Assembly: GCF_024204665.1 (NCBI RefSeq)
Contig: NZ_CP100355.1
Coordinates: 2,895,451 to 2,959,450 of the forward strand
Direction of reading: 5' to 3'
Length of the DNA: 64,000 nt
Source: Natronosalvus rutilus
Lineage (GTDB): Archaea > Halobacteriota > Halobacteria > Halobacteriales > Natrialbaceae
This document shows positions 7,177 to 15,855 of the stretch, piece by piece. Position 1 is the stretch's first letter, and the number at the start of each line of letters is the position of its first letter. The position numbers and the translations under genes were made by a program. Under the pieces are notes generated by a model. It was not told the origin of the DNA, did no database searches, and was given only the letters and a program-made list of their open reading frames with translations.

Positions 7177-8412
7177 ATGAACGGGCAACGGGCAGCGGCC
7201 GAGCCCTACACAACGCGATTCGAAACCGAGGTGACGGCAGTCGACGGGAAGCGCGTCTGGCTCGAGACGACGTACTTCTACGCCGAGGGCGGCGGCCAGC
7301 CAGCCGACCGCGGGCGGATCGGCGACGTTCCCGTCGAGGACGTCCAGGTCGTCGACGGCGAGCACGTCCACGTCCTCGCGGACCCACCGTCGTTCAAGGC
7401 CGGCCACCGCGTCATGTGCTCGATCGACTGGTCCTTCCGAATGTACTGCATGCGCGCACACACCGCCAGCCACGTCCTCTACGGTGCCGGGCGGCACCTC
7501 CTCGAGGACCTCGGCTACGGCGGGTTCGACATCGGCGAGGAGAAGATCCGCGTCGACCTCGAGACGACGACCGAAATCGACGACGACGTCCTGATCGAGC
7601 TCGACGACCTGGTCAACCGGGCGGTCTGGGAATCCCGGCCGGTCTCCTGGGAGGACGTGCAGGTCGCGGACGCGCGCGAACGCGATGAAATTGCGTTCAA
7701 CGAAGCCACGGAGGAAGGCGCCTTTTCCAGGGGCCAGGTCCGCGTCGTCACGATCGGTTCGAAAGACGACAACGGCCGGACGACCAACGGCTCGAGCAAC
7801 CCCTGGGACGTCGCGGCCTGTGGCGGAACCCACGTTCGAAACACCCGGGAAATCGGGCCCGTAACGGTCCTGGATCGGTCGAACCCCGGAGAGGGACTCA
7901 CGCGCGTCGAGTTCGCCGTCGGCCCGCGAGCGATCGAACGTCGAGCAGCCGAAAAGCGAGCGGCGTTAGCGGCGAAGCAGACCCTGGGGGCGGACGTCGG
8001 CTCGATATCGGACGCTCTCGAGGAGACCGTCGAGCGCCAGGACGCCCTCGAGGCCGACAAGCGAACACTCGAGGCAGAACTCGTCGAGCGAGCGCTCGAG
8101 GCGGCCGATCCCGTCGAACGGGACGGCGAGAGGTGGCTCGTGACGAGCGTCGACGGACTCGAGCCTGAAGCGCTCGGGGACGCCGTTCGCGAAGCGCCGG
8201 ATGCGTCCGCGGACGTCCTCGCCGTGGTCGGCGAGACCGACTACCCCTTCGTCGTGATCCGAAGCAACGAGGCCGTCGATGCGGGAGCGCTGGTCGACTA
8301 TCTGACGGCCGAGTTCGGCGGCGGTGGCGGCGGTTCATCGTCGTTCGCTCAGGCCGGTGGCTTTGATTGTTCCGCTGATGCCATCCTCGAGGCGCTCGCG
8401 GACGGACGCTAA
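7177..8412 (+). CDS. AlaX-type alanyl-tRNA editing protein with DHHA1 domain
   Basis: A trans-editing enzyme that removes mischarged amino acids from tRNA-Ala, 411 residues. The N-terminal part resembles the beta-barrel of AlaRS (FYAEGGGQPADRG near residue 33). The editing site carries HTASH near residues 94-98 and CGGTH near residue 214-218, the four zinc ligands. Coiled coil follows at about 250-310, and the C-terminal DHHA1 domain ends in a glycine run (GGGGGGSSSFAQAGG). This is the long AlaX architecture with no aminoacylation domain. The longer frame from 7036 overlaps the MBF1 gene and is rejected; ATG 7177 has a good TATA box. Confidence 0.9.
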   Translation: MNGQRAAAEPYTTRFETEVTAVDGKRVWLETTYFYAEGGGQPADRGRIGDVPVEDVQVVDGEHVHVLADPPSFKAGHRVMCSIDWSFRMYCMRAHTASHVLYGAGRHLLEDLGYGGFDIGEEKIRVDLETTTEIDDDVLIELDDLVNRAVWESRPVSWEDVQVADARERDEIAFNEATEEGAFSRGQVRVVTIGSKDDNGRTTNGSSNPWDVAACGGTHVRNTREIGPVTVLDRSNPGEGLTRVEFAVGPRAIERRAAEKRAALAAKQTLGADVGSISDALEETVERQDALEADKRTLEAELVERALEAADPVERDGERWLVTSVDGLEPEALGDAVREAPDASADVLAVVGETDYPFVVIRSNEAVDAGALVDYLTAEFGGGGGGSSSFAQAGGFDCSADAILEALADGR

Positions 8413-8482
8413 GGCTACGTCGCGTGCTCGAGTGGGGTGCTCCAAGGTGGCTCTCGTGTTCCCGTTCGAAGGCGGGGAATCG

Positions 8483-8488
8483 ATTATA
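8483..8488 (+). promoter_or_regulatory. TATA box of the 89-aa coiled-coil gene
   Basis: ATTATA centred about 28 nt before ATG 8513. Confidence 0.45.
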
Positions 8489-8512
8489 GTCTCGGCCGAT
8501 AAATGCCCTCCT

Positions 8513-8782
8513 ATGACTCGCACGGAACTCGCGGCTGCCAGCGACACTCTTCGGGAGGCCGCTAACACGGCAGCCTCCGATCTGGCGACTCGACTCGACG
8601 AGCAGGCCGAAACGGTGGCCGACCTGGCCGACCGAGCAACCGGCCCGGACCACGGTCGCCTTGCCCGACTCGAGCACTCCCTGCGCGACATTCAGCGCGA
8701 GGCGGACGAGGACGTGGCTCACCGGATCGACACCGCGCTCGAGGAAATTCGGGTCTATCGAGCGACCGTCGAGGGGGTCTAA
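8513..8782 (+). CDS. Small helical haloarchaeal protein (DUF7553-like)
   Basis: An 89-residue, all-helical, acidic protein starting MTRTELAAASDTLREAA. Heptad-like patterns (LATRLDEQAETVADLADRA, LARLEHSLRDIQ) suggest a helical hairpin or coiled coil. The C-terminus IRVYRATVEGV matches small haloarchaeal proteins that I recall as DUF7553, but this naming is from memory. Start 8513 is chosen because of its TATA box; the longer frame from 8324 overlaps the preceding gene. No function can be inferred. Confidence 0.75.
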   Translation: MTRTELAAASDTLREAANTAASDLATRLDEQAETVADLADRATGPDHGRLARLEHSLRDIQREADEDVAHRIDTALEEIRVYRATVEGV

Positions 8783-9001
8783 CTCCACATCACTCCGTTC
8801 GGTCAGGCGCCGACGACGGTCGCGGGCTGACGTCGACGAACCATTCGGGTGTTCAAGATCAAACCCGAATTCCGACCCCGCTCGACCGGCGCACTTGAGG
8901 GTGGTGCGCTTGCAGGGACAGGGGATACTCCTTTTCTGCCCCGCAGAAATCATACCTATAGGCGCTTTCTCTCGTCTCTTGCGGACAGGATAAGTGTAAG
9001 G

Positions 9002-9006
9002 TTTTA
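9002..9006 (+). promoter_or_regulatory. TATA-like box of gad
   Basis: TTTTA within GGTTTTACTAC, about 28 nt before ATG 9032. Confidence 0.4.
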
Positions 9007-9031
9007 CTACTATGCGAGTCAATGGTGGCGC

Positions 9032-10264
9032 ATGGGTATCGATTACTCGCAGCTACACGATCCGAACGCGGAGTATACGATGCGAGAACTGTCGGCGGAG
9101 ACGATGGGCGTCGCCGCGAAACGCGGCGGCGGTCGGGACGTCGAGATCACCGACATTCAGACGACGATGGTCGACGGGAACTTCCCGTGGACGCTCGTCC
9201 GCGTGTACACCGACGCAGGCATCGTCGGCACCGGCGAGGCCTACTGGGGCGCTGGCGTCAGTGAGCTCGTCGAGCGGATGAAACCCTTCCTGCAGGGCGA
9301 AAACCCGCTCGACATCGACCGGCTCACCGAGCACATGGTCCAGAAGATGTCCGGTGAGGGATCACTCGCGGGCGTGACGGTCACGGCGATTTCGGGCATC
9401 GAGATTGCCCTCCACGACCTCGCCGGAAAGATCCTCGAGGTGCCGGCCTACCAGCTGCTGGGCGGGAAGTACCGCGACGAGATGCGGGTCTACTGCGACT
9501 GCCACACCGAGGAGGAAGCCGATCCGATCGCCTGTGCCGACGAGGCCGAACGGGTCGTCGACGAACTCGGCTACGACGCGCTGAAGTTCGACCTGGACGT
9601 GCCCTCGGGCCACGAGAAGGACCGAGCGAATCGCCACCTGCGCGACGTCGAAATCGAGCACAAGGCGAGCATCGTCGAGGCCGTCACCGAGGCCGTCGGT
9701 CACAGGGCCGACGTCGCCTTCGACTGCCACTGGACGTTCTCCGCCGGTAGCGCGAAGCGACTGGCCGAGCGCCTCGAGGAGTACAGCGTCTGGTGGCTCG
9801 AGGACCCCGTGCCGCCGGAGAATCACGACGTCCAGCGCGAAGTCACCCAGTCGACGACGACGCCGATCACGGTGGGGGAGAACGTCTACCGGAAGCACGG
9901 TCAGCGTCGCCTCCTCGAGGGGCAGGCCGTCGACATCATCGCGCCCGACCTGCCGAAAGTCGGCGGGATGCGCGAGACGCGCAAGATCGCGGACCTGGCG
10001 GACATGTACTACGTCCCCGTCGCGATGCACAACGTCGCCTCACCGGTCGCGACGATGGCCGCGGCGCACGTCGGTGCAGCCATCCCGAACTCGCTGGCCG
10101 TCGAGTACCACAGCTACGAACTCGGCTGGTGGGACGACCTCGTCGAGGAGACGGTGATCGAGGAGGGCTACATCGATATCCCCGAAGAGCCGGGACTTGG
10201 CGTCACCCTCGACCTGGACGCCGTTGAGGAGCACCTGGTCGACGGTGCGGAGTTGTTTGACTGA
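9032..10264 (+). CDS. gad: D-gluconate dehydratase, enolase superfamily
   Basis: A 410-residue member of the mandelate racemase/muconate-lactonizing branch of the enolase superfamily, closely resembling haloarchaeal gluconate dehydratase. That enzyme turns D-gluconate into 2-keto-3-deoxygluconate in the semi-phosphorylative Entner-Doudoroff pathway. The capping domain covers about 35-150 (EITDIQTTMVDGNFPWTLVR). The barrel shows the catalytic YDALKFDLDVP, Mg ligands in DVAFDCHW, EDPVPPEN and ITVGEN, and a late PVAMHN. The ATG at 9032 (MGIDYSQLHDPNAEYTM) matches relatives. The paralogous xylonate dehydratase is the main alternative, and sequence alone cannot exclude it. Confidence 0.82.
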   Translation: MGIDYSQLHDPNAEYTMRELSAETMGVAAKRGGGRDVEITDIQTTMVDGNFPWTLVRVYTDAGIVGTGEAYWGAGVSELVERMKPFLQGENPLDIDRLTEHMVQKMSGEGSLAGVTVTAISGIEIALHDLAGKILEVPAYQLLGGKYRDEMRVYCDCHTEEEADPIACADEAERVVDELGYDALKFDLDVPSGHEKDRANRHLRDVEIEHKASIVEAVTEAVGHRADVAFDCHWTFSAGSAKRLAERLEEYSVWWLEDPVPPENHDVQREVTQSTTTPITVGENVYRKHGQRRLLEGQAVDIIAPDLPKVGGMRETRKIADLADMYYVPVAMHNVASPVATMAAAHVGAAIPNSLAVEYHSYELGWWDDLVEETVIEEGYIDIPEEPGLGVTLDLDAVEEHLVDGAELFD

Positions 10265-10380
10265 GCGCAGCGAAGTCAAACTCGCCGAGCACGCCCAATA
10301 GCGTTATTCGTTCGCGTCGGCGGGCTAGTTCGATGGGAACTCGGGTCTGCTTCGATCCCTAGATGCTCGATGCTCGTCGT

Positions 10381-10420
10381 TCAATGCGTTTACTATAGAA
10401 TATATAGTATTGAATTCAAA
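10381..10420. repeat. Nested AT-rich inverted repeats
   Basis: ACTATA-GAATA-TATAGT (10393-10409) lies inside a second inverted pair, TTCAAT (10381-10386) and ATTGAA (10410-10415). A perfect palindrome TTGAATTCAA follows at 10411-10420. The site sits between two gene 3' ends, so it serves no annotated promoter. Confidence 0.6.
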
Positions 10421-10541
10421 ACGATCACCTCTCGAGAGGCGGTCTTTCGTGTTCGTAAAAGGCGGACGGGGTCGGCTTACTTGCGTTCGAAGAATTGAAG
10501 GCGCAAGTGGCGATGACGGGGCAGGACGGTCGCACAAGCCG

Positions 10542-10703
10542 TCAGGACTCGTCGTCCGCTCGACGCGGCGCACTCTGCTTGCCGAGGTCGCCTCCCTCGT
10601 CGACGTCGTCCGGATCGCGATCGATTCGCTCGAGTTCGTCCTCGATTTCTGCCTCTCGTTCGGCCTCGTACTCGTCGGATCGGTCGGTATCGTCTTCGGC
10701 CAT
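10542..10703 (-). CDS. Small highly acidic protein, 53 aa
   Basis: ORF of 53 codons starting MAEDDTDRSDEYEAER; about half the residues are Asp or Glu. The middle (AEIEDELERIDRDPDDVDE) is probably helical and the tail (GKQSAPRRADDES) is disordered. Base composition and amino-acid use match haloarchaeal genes. It lies divergently upstream of secE, separated by 137 nt. No family is recognised, and no function is inferred. Confidence 0.6.
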   Translation of the reverse strand: MAEDDTDRSDEYEAEREAEIEDELERIDRDPDDVDEGGDLGKQSAPRRADDES

Positions 10704-10809
10704 ACGTGAAGTGCTCTGTCCAGGGTCAGGAAAGCGCGGCCGTCATCTGCAACGTGGGTGCGCTCCGGTGGGTACAGATCAGCGATTGACCCCCGGAAGA
10801 GAAAGACAG

Positions 10810-10815
10810 ATAAAA
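10810..10815 (+). promoter_or_regulatory. TATA box of secE-spt5
   Basis: ATAAAA in CAGATAAAAGG, about 28 nt before the secE start at 10841. Confidence 0.6.
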
Positions 10816-10840
10816 GGCCCCGCATTGTGAACACACAGAT

Positions 10841-11017
10841 ATGGACGTTCCCTACGATCTCACCTCGTACGTGCGGGTACTGAAGATGGCGACGACCCCC
10901 ACGCGGGAGGAATTCGTGCAAGTGTCGAAGATCGCCGGGGCGGGAATCCTGCTCGTCGGCCTGCTCGGATTCCTCATCGGCGTGGTCATGCTGTTCCTCA
11001 CTGGTGGGGGCTTCTGA
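10841..11017 (+). CDS. secE: Protein translocase subunit SecE (Sec61 gamma)
   Basis: A 58-residue subunit of the SecYEG channel. An amphipathic N-terminal helix ([22 protein letters not shown]) precedes one transmembrane segment at about 34-55 ([20 protein letters not shown]). The TPTREEF motif is typical of archaeal SecE. Its stop overlaps the spt5 start as TGATG, the conserved archaeal pairing of secE with spt5, so the two are translated from one message. Confidence 0.93.
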   Translation: MDVPYDLTSYVRVLKMATTPTREEFVQVSKIAGAGILLVGLLGFLIGVVMLFLTGGGF

Positions 11018-11454
11018 TGCCGATCTACGCTGTCAAGACGACGGCCAGCCAGGAACAGACCGTCGCCGACATGATCATCAACCGCGAGGAGCCGGACGTA
11101 CACGCCGCGCTTGCCCCCGACTCGCTGACCTCTTACGTAATGGTCGAGTCCGACGGCCACGCCGTTCTCGAGCGAATCCTGGAGGACATTCCCCACGCTC
11201 GAACGGTCATCCCGGGCGAGTCCGACATCTCGGAGGTCGAGCACTTCCTCTCGCCCAAGCCGGACGTCGAGGGGATCGCCGAGGGCGACATCGTCGAACT
11301 CATCGCCGGGCCGTTCAAGGGCGAGAAGGCGCAGGTTCAGCGCATCGACGAGGGCAAGGACCAGGTGACCGTCGAGTTGTACGAGGCGACGGTCCCGATT
11401 CCGGTGACAGTTCGCGGGGACCAGATTCGCGTTCTGGATTCCGACGAGCGATAG
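11017..11454 (+). CDS. spt5: Transcription elongation factor Spt5
   Basis: Archaeal Spt5/NusG homologue, 145 residues, which with Spt4 clamps RNA polymerase and raises processivity. The NGN domain covers about 1-82 ([20 protein letters not shown], then VLERILEDIPHARTVIPGE), and the KOW domain about 88-140 (IAEGDIVELIAGPFKGEKAQV with the KOW glycine). It overlaps secE by one nucleotide. The length and domain order are those of a complete archaeal Spt5. Confidence 0.94.
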   Translation: MPIYAVKTTASQEQTVADMIINREEPDVHAALAPDSLTSYVMVESDGHAVLERILEDIPHARTVIPGESDISEVEHFLSPKPDVEGIAEGDIVELIAGPFKGEKAQVQRIDEGKDQVTVELYEATVPIPVTVRGDQIRVLDSDER

Positions 11455-11638
11455 CGAGTCGATTCGCTCGGCGCTCGCTTCGCTAGCGGAAGGGGATTAT
11501 GGACTACATTTTGCGAGGAGCGGTAGCCGATGCGGAGCGAGGCTATCCGACGACGGAAAAGGGAGGAGTCCAGACGGTGCCAGGCAGCGTTCATCCGATT
11601 CGGTGGCGCTCGAGGCTTCGGAGGCCGTTCGAAGGAAC

Positions 11639-11932
11639 CTAGCTCTCGAGGTGGTCGGCCAGCCGTTGCTGATCGACGACCTCGTCGATTTCCTCGAGGA
11701 GACCCTCGCGCTGGCGTACGTCCTCAGCGCCGGCGCCGTAGGCGCGGACGTACTCCGCACGGCTGTGTTCGGAGAAGACGTGGCGGATCGCCAGGTAGCC
11801 GTCGGGGACGATGGTTCCACAGACGCCACACTCGAGGCGTTCGTGGGCGGTCACCTGGTGGGCGATGGCCGACTCGACGTCTTCGAACACCGAGCCGCAG
11901 TCGTCGATCCCACATTCCCAGGCCGTATCCAT
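11639..11932 (-). CDS. Small C2H2-like zinc-finger protein
   Basis: A 97-residue haloarchaeal protein. A first finger-like unit (WECGIDDCGSVFEDVESAIAH with a following QVTAH) and a second (LECGVCGTIVPDGYLAIRH, FSEH) give two CxxC/H-type sets, so zinc binding is likely. The C-terminal part is an acidic helix (LLEEIDEVVDQQRLADHL). A CTTTATG box lies about 27 nt before the start (11956-11963). It is convergent with spt5. Related haloarchaeal proteins are annotated as DUF7565, recalled from memory. A nucleic-acid role is possible but not shown. Confidence 0.75.
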   Translation of the reverse strand: MDTAWECGIDDCGSVFEDVESAIAHQVTAHERLECGVCGTIVPDGYLAIRHVFSEHSRAEYVRAYGAGAEDVRQREGLLEEIDEVVDQQRLADHLES

Positions 11933-11955
11933 TCAATCGTGATACTCGGGCCGGT

Positions 11956-11963
11956 CATAAAGG
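11956..11963 (-). promoter_or_regulatory. TATA box of the zinc-finger gene
   Basis: CCTTTATG on the minus strand, about 27 nt before the start at 11932. Confidence 0.5.
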
Positions 11964-12071
11964 TTCTTTCGGCAATAGTTCGCTCTGCGAGCGGGTCATC
12001 GCGATACGATCAGTGGTGACGAGGGGAAAACGCGTCGCCGGCAGTAATTCCGGGGAGGCGATAAATCAGAA

Positions 12072-12080
12072 TTCATAACC
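12072..12080 (+). promoter_or_regulatory. TATA-like box of the PHP-type gene
   Basis: TTCATAACC, about 28 nt before the GTG start at 12104; it supports that start. Confidence 0.4.
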
Positions 12081-12103
12081 CCTCGGTTGGCGTATCGCGA
12101 ACT

Positions 12104-12868
12104 GTGAGCGACGGAGAGCAGGTCCGGGTCGACCTCCACGTGAAGGTGTTGAACGAGCGGGTAATCGAGAACGCCCGCCGGGCGGGAATCGACGTGCTCG
12201 TTTACGCCCCCCACTTCACTCGCCTCCCCGAGATTCGGGAACGAGCGAGCACGTACAGTACCGACGACGTGACCGTCGTCCCCGCACGCGAGGTGTTCAC
12301 CGGCTCCTGGAACGACCGAAAGCACGTCCTCGCGATCGGCCTCGAAGAGCCCGTTCCCGATTTCATCACCCTCGAGGGGGCGATGGCGGAACTCGAACGA
12401 CAGGAGGCCGCAGTGCTGGCGCCACATCCCGAGTACCTGACGGTGTCGCTAACGGAAGACGACATCCGGCGCTTTCAGAACGGTATCGACGCCGTCGAAA
12501 TCTTCAATCCGAAACACCTCCCCACGCACAACCGCCGAGCGAGCGACCTGGCCGACCGTCTCGACCTCGCCCCGTTTACCTCGTCGTACGCCCACCTCTC
12601 GAGTTCGGTCGGCGCAGCCTACGTCGCGTTCGAGCGGACGATCGAATCCGAGGCCGACCTCGTCTCGGCGCTCAAAGCCGACGCCCCCCGACGGGTCGTC
12701 TACGCCAACGGCCTCCGGCGCTGGCGGACGACGGCGGCCGAACTGGCTCACCTCGCCTACGAGAACACCTGGAAGAAGGTCGATCGGCTGTACCTCTCTG
12801 GTACGGAGCCGACCCACCCGAATCACGTCTTCTACGACGGCCGGTTCGACGATGTCTCGGTCTACTGA
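12104..12868 (+). CDS. PHP-domain-like protein (metal-dependent phosphoesterase fold)
   Basis: A 254-residue protein with a GTG start (MSDGEQVRVDLHVKVL). The first PHP motif reads DLHVK, whereas canonical PHP enzymes have D/HxHxH, so one metal ligand is replaced by Lys. Later elements fit the fold: GIDVLVYAPHFTRLPEI, VVPAREVFTG, VLAPHPEYLTVS, the IDAVEIFNPKHLP strand and a final ASDLADRLDL. An arginine-rich tail follows. Enzymatic activity is uncertain because of the altered site. Its 3' end overlaps the convergent Mut7-C gene by 7 nt. Confidence 0.72.
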   Translation: MSDGEQVRVDLHVKVLNERVIENARRAGIDVLVYAPHFTRLPEIRERASTYSTDDVTVVPAREVFTGSWNDRKHVLAIGLEEPVPDFITLEGAMAELERQEAAVLAPHPEYLTVSLTEDDIRRFQNGIDAVEIFNPKHLPTHNRRASDLADRLDLAPFTSSYAHLSSSVGAAYVAFERTIESEADLVSALKADAPRRVVYANGLRRWRTTAAELAHLAYENTWKKVDRLYLSGTEPTHPNHVFYDGRFDDVSVY

Positions 12869-13440
12869 TCGCTCCTGTTTTCGTCACCCGCGGGCTCGCT
12901 CTGGTCACCTATAGGGCTGATTTCGTCACCCGTATGGTCGTTTTTATTGCCCTCAAGGCCGCGTTCGTCCCTCGATTCTCTGCTTCGCACCGTCTCGAGC
13001 GTCCGCCGAACCCGATCCCAGTGGCTCCCTTTCCAGAAGTGCTGGCCACAGTCGCGACAGGCCCACACCGCCACCTCGTTCGGGTCGGGCGCGTACGGCG
13101 GCGTGTCGGTCGTCTCCGTTTCGGGAACCCGCTCGATCGGGCCGTTACACCGGCCACATCGTCGCGGTTCGTCGGGGAGCGTCAGGTCGACCCCGCGGTC
13201 GTGGAGGGTTCGCAGTTGCTCGTCCGTATCGCGGGATTCAAGCAGGATGGCACGTTCGCTTCGGCCGGCCAGGTCGACGTCTCTCGTGACGACCGTTCGA
13301 TCCTCAGCGGCGGCGACGTCGAGGAGTCGGGCGTCGTCCTCGAGGTCACGGTCACCCGCGTACAGCGTGTCGTGGCCGCACATCCGGCAGTAAGCGACGA
13401 TGCCGCCGCACATGCCGTCGACGAGGAGTCGGTCGGTCAC
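12862..13440 (-). CDS. Mut7-C RNase-domain protein
   Basis: A 192-residue protein. Residues about 1-95 form the Mut7-C RNase domain, a PIN-like fold (MTDRLLVDGMCGGIVAYCRMCGHDTLYA, acidic residues in DARLLDVAA and the invariant TRDVDLA). Residues about 93-140 form a zinc ribbon with CGRC and CRDC. The C-terminal tail is disordered and repeats GD (HTGDEISPIGDQSEPAGDEN), encoded by near-repeated TTTCGTCACCCG on the + strand. It is probably an RNA nuclease by family. It lies downstream of polX on the same strand. Confidence 0.85.
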   Translation of the reverse strand: MTDRLLVDGMCGGIVAYCRMCGHDTLYAGDRDLEDDARLLDVAAAEDRTVVTRDVDLAGRSERAILLESRDTDEQLRTLHDRGVDLTLPDEPRRCGRCNGPIERVPETETTDTPPYAPDPNEVAVWACRDCGQHFWKGSHWDRVRRTLETVRSRESRDERGLEGNKNDHTGDEISPIGDQSEPAGDENRSDQ

Positions 13441-13512
13441 GGTGGATCACGTAGTTAATGTGTTAGTCCAAGAACAGTACCAATGTGTCAGTGCAGGAAC
13501 GGAATCAGTGCA

Positions 13513-15264
13513 TCAATGCAGGAACTCGCGCAACTCCTCGAGTTCCCAGGCGTTGGTCACGTCCGCGGGTTCGGCCCACCCGCGCCGGGCCGTGTGGACC
13601 CCCCAGCGGACGTACTCGAGTGTCGCCGGACTGTGCGCGTCGGTGTTGACGGCGATCGCCGCCCCCTCGTCGATCGCGGCCTGGACGGCGCTTCCCCACA
13701 GGTCGAGTCGGTGGGGGTTGCTGTTAACCTCAAGGGCGGTGTCGTTCGCCGCGGCGGCCTCACCCAGCGCGGCCGCGTCGATTGCAAGCCCCTCGCGCTG
13801 GTTGAGCAGGCGGCCGCTCGGGTGACCCAGGACGTCGATGGCCGGGTTCTCGACCGCACGAATCAGGCGCTCGTTCGCCGCGTCCGAATCCTGGTCGAGC
13901 GCGCTGTGGGGAGAGGCGACGATCACGTCCAGGGCGTCGATGACGTCCTCGGAGAGGCCGATTTCCCCCTCGGCGTCGACGTTGGCTTCGATCCCCGCGA
14001 ACACCTCGAGGTCGGCGTCGGCGCCAACCTCCCGGATCTCCTCCACCTGATCCAGGATCTCGGCGTCCGTGAGTCCCATGCCGCCGACGACGCCCGGCCC
14101 CTCCGCGTGGTCTGCGATCGCGTAGTAGTCGTACCCCTGCTCCGCGGCGGCGGCGACCATCTCGTCGATCGAGTTGTTGCCGTCGGACCACTCGGTGTGG
14201 GTGTGCAGGTCGCCGCGGATATCCTCGCGCGTGAGGAGGTCTGGCAGAGTATCGTCGGCAGCGGCGTCGATCTCGCCGCGATCCTCGCGCAGTTCCGGGG
14301 GCATCCACTCGAGGCCGAGCGCCTCGTACATCCCCGCCTCGGTGTCACCGGCCACTCGCTCGCCGACGCGCTGGCCCGCCTCGTGGTCCTCGACGTCAGA
14401 AACGTCGAAAGCGCCGTACTCGTTGAGCTTCAGCCCACGATCGATCGCGTAGTTCCGCAGGGTCACGTTGTGATCCTTGCTCCCCGTAAAGTACTGGAGC
14501 GCCGCGCCGAATTCCTCGGGCACCACGACGCGCAGGTCGACGCGGACCTCGCCGACGCGGACGCTCGCTTTCGCCGGCCCAGACTCGATTTCGTCGTCGA
14601 CGGAGTCCCAGGAGACGAACGCGTCGACGACGTCCTCGGCCTCGTCGGTGGCCGCGAGCACGTCCACGTCGCCGATCGTCTCGCGCCACCGACGGATCGA
14701 GCCGGCGACCTCACAGCGCTCGACCGTCTCGAGCGACTCCAGGAACGCGAGCACGTCGTCCGCGAGTGGGCGAGCCTCGCCGAGCAGTTTTCGCTCGCCG
14801 ATCTCACGGGCGAACGGAATGTTCTCGAGGATGTTCTGTTCGGTCTTGGCACCGAACCCCGACACCTCGCGGATCTCGTTCGCCTCGGCGGCCGCCTCGA
14901 GGTCATCGAGCGTCCGGACGTCGAGTTCGCGGTAGAGCGTACCGACCGTCTTCGGGCCGACGCCCTCGACACGGGTGAGGTCGGCCATGTCCACGGGGAG
15001 ATCCGCCCGTAGCTCTACCAGCTCCTCGATCTCCCCGGTTTCGACGTACTCGACGATCTTCGAACCGATGGCGTCCCCAACGCCGTCGATGTCTTCGATC
15101 GCCTCCTTGTTCCCCGCGTTCACCAGGTCGGCAATCGGCGCGGGGTGGGCGCCAATCGCCTCGGCCGCCCGCCGGTAGGCCCGCGGTTTGTACTCCACGT
15201 CGTCGGCCTCGAGCAGGTCTGCGAACTCCTCGAATCGGGCGGCGAGTTCGGCGTTGGTCGCCAT
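13513..15264 (-). CDS. polX: DNA polymerase X family with PHP exonuclease domain
   Basis: A 583-residue PolX-PHP protein for base-excision or gap-filling repair. Helix-hairpin-helix motifs occur at about 55-70 and 95-110 (IDGVGDAIGSK, VEGVGPKTV). The nucleotidyl-transferase centre has GSIRRWRETIGDVDVLA with the two catalytic Asp residues near 205, and a third Asp in VRVDLRVV. The C-terminal PHP domain (about 340-583) has GDLHTHTEWSDG, ADHAEGPG, GIEANV, SPHS and NTDAHSP, all metal ligands intact, so 3'-5' exonuclease activity is likely. The upstream DUF5788 gene overlaps its start by one nucleotide. Confidence 0.94.
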   Translation of the reverse strand: MATNAELAARFEEFADLLEADDVEYKPRAYRRAAEAIGAHPAPIADLVNAGNKEAIEDIDGVGDAIGSKIVEYVETGEIEELVELRADLPVDMADLTRVEGVGPKTVGTLYRELDVRTLDDLEAAAEANEIREVSGFGAKTEQNILENIPFAREIGERKLLGEARPLADDVLAFLESLETVERCEVAGSIRRWRETIGDVDVLAATDEAEDVVDAFVSWDSVDDEIESGPAKASVRVGEVRVDLRVVVPEEFGAALQYFTGSKDHNVTLRNYAIDRGLKLNEYGAFDVSDVEDHEAGQRVGERVAGDTEAGMYEALGLEWMPPELREDRGEIDAAADDTLPDLLTREDIRGDLHTHTEWSDGNNSIDEMVAAAAEQGYDYYAIADHAEGPGVVGGMGLTDAEILDQVEEIREVGADADLEVFAGIEANVDAEGEIGLSEDVIDALDVIVASPHSALDQDSDAANERLIRAVENPAIDVLGHPSGRLLNQREGLAIDAAALGEAAAANDTALEVNSNPHRLDLWGSAVQAAIDEGAAIAVNTDAHSPATLEYVRWGVHTARRGWAEPADVTNAWELEELREFLH

Positions 15265-15704
15265 CAGCGACCCCTCCGCGTGCCCGCGTCGGTCTCCCGG
15301 CCGAGTGCCTTTTTCAGGAACGACATCCAGCGCTTCTTGTCCGCCGTGTTCTGGGCCCGCTGCTCGCGCTCGAGGTCCGTCGGGCCGAGGTTCTCGAGAG
15401 CGTTGAGCGCCCGGTCGATGCCGATGATCGATCGGACGAGTTCCTCGCCCTCCTCTCGACTGATGTCGCCCTCCTCGATCAACTCGAGTCGCTCGAGGCG
15501 CTCCCGCCTGAGGTTCCGTTTGGCCTGTTCGACGCGCTCGCGTTCGCCTGCCGGCACCGTCTCCCGGCGCTTGATCTCGAAGACGAACTGCCGGAGATCG
15601 ATCGACTCGTCCTGGATCGTGATCTCATCGGGAATGTCCGCACCGATGGTCGCGCCATCCCGGTTGACGCGCTCGAGCAACTGTTTTCGCTCGTAGTCTT
15701 GCAC
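15264..15704 (-). CDS. DUF5788 family protein
   Basis: A 146-residue haloarchaeal protein, mostly charged helix, starting MQDYERKQLLERVNRDGATI. The central DLRQFVFEIKRRETVPAGERERVEQAKRNL suggests coiled coil, and a short basic tail ends RRGR. It matches what I know as DUF5788, a family without assigned function. Its stop overlaps the polX start (TGATG), so the two are translationally coupled, which suggests a link to DNA repair; that link is inferred from context only. Confidence 0.8.
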   Translation of the reverse strand: MQDYERKQLLERVNRDGATIGADIPDEITIQDESIDLRQFVFEIKRRETVPAGERERVEQAKRNLRRERLERLELIEEGDISREEGEELVRSIIGIDRALNALENLGPTDLEREQRAQNTADKKRWMSFLKKALGRETDAGTRRGR

Positions 15705-15855
15705 ACGTCGTCATGGGTCTCGAGGGGGCAAAAATCCTTGTTACGCGCTCGCACGGCCGCCGACGTCCGTCCTCGGTTCCGAAGGCCGGGAGACCGGGGA
15801 CAGAGAACGGGAGAAACCCCAAACCCCATAGCGACGCGTCACATACGGGGCGCCA

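Noticed and set aside
13483-15012. Open frame of 509 codons on the + strand
   Set aside because: It is antisense to polX, which has complete catalytic motifs. Long antisense frames are expected in GC-rich haloarchaeal genes.
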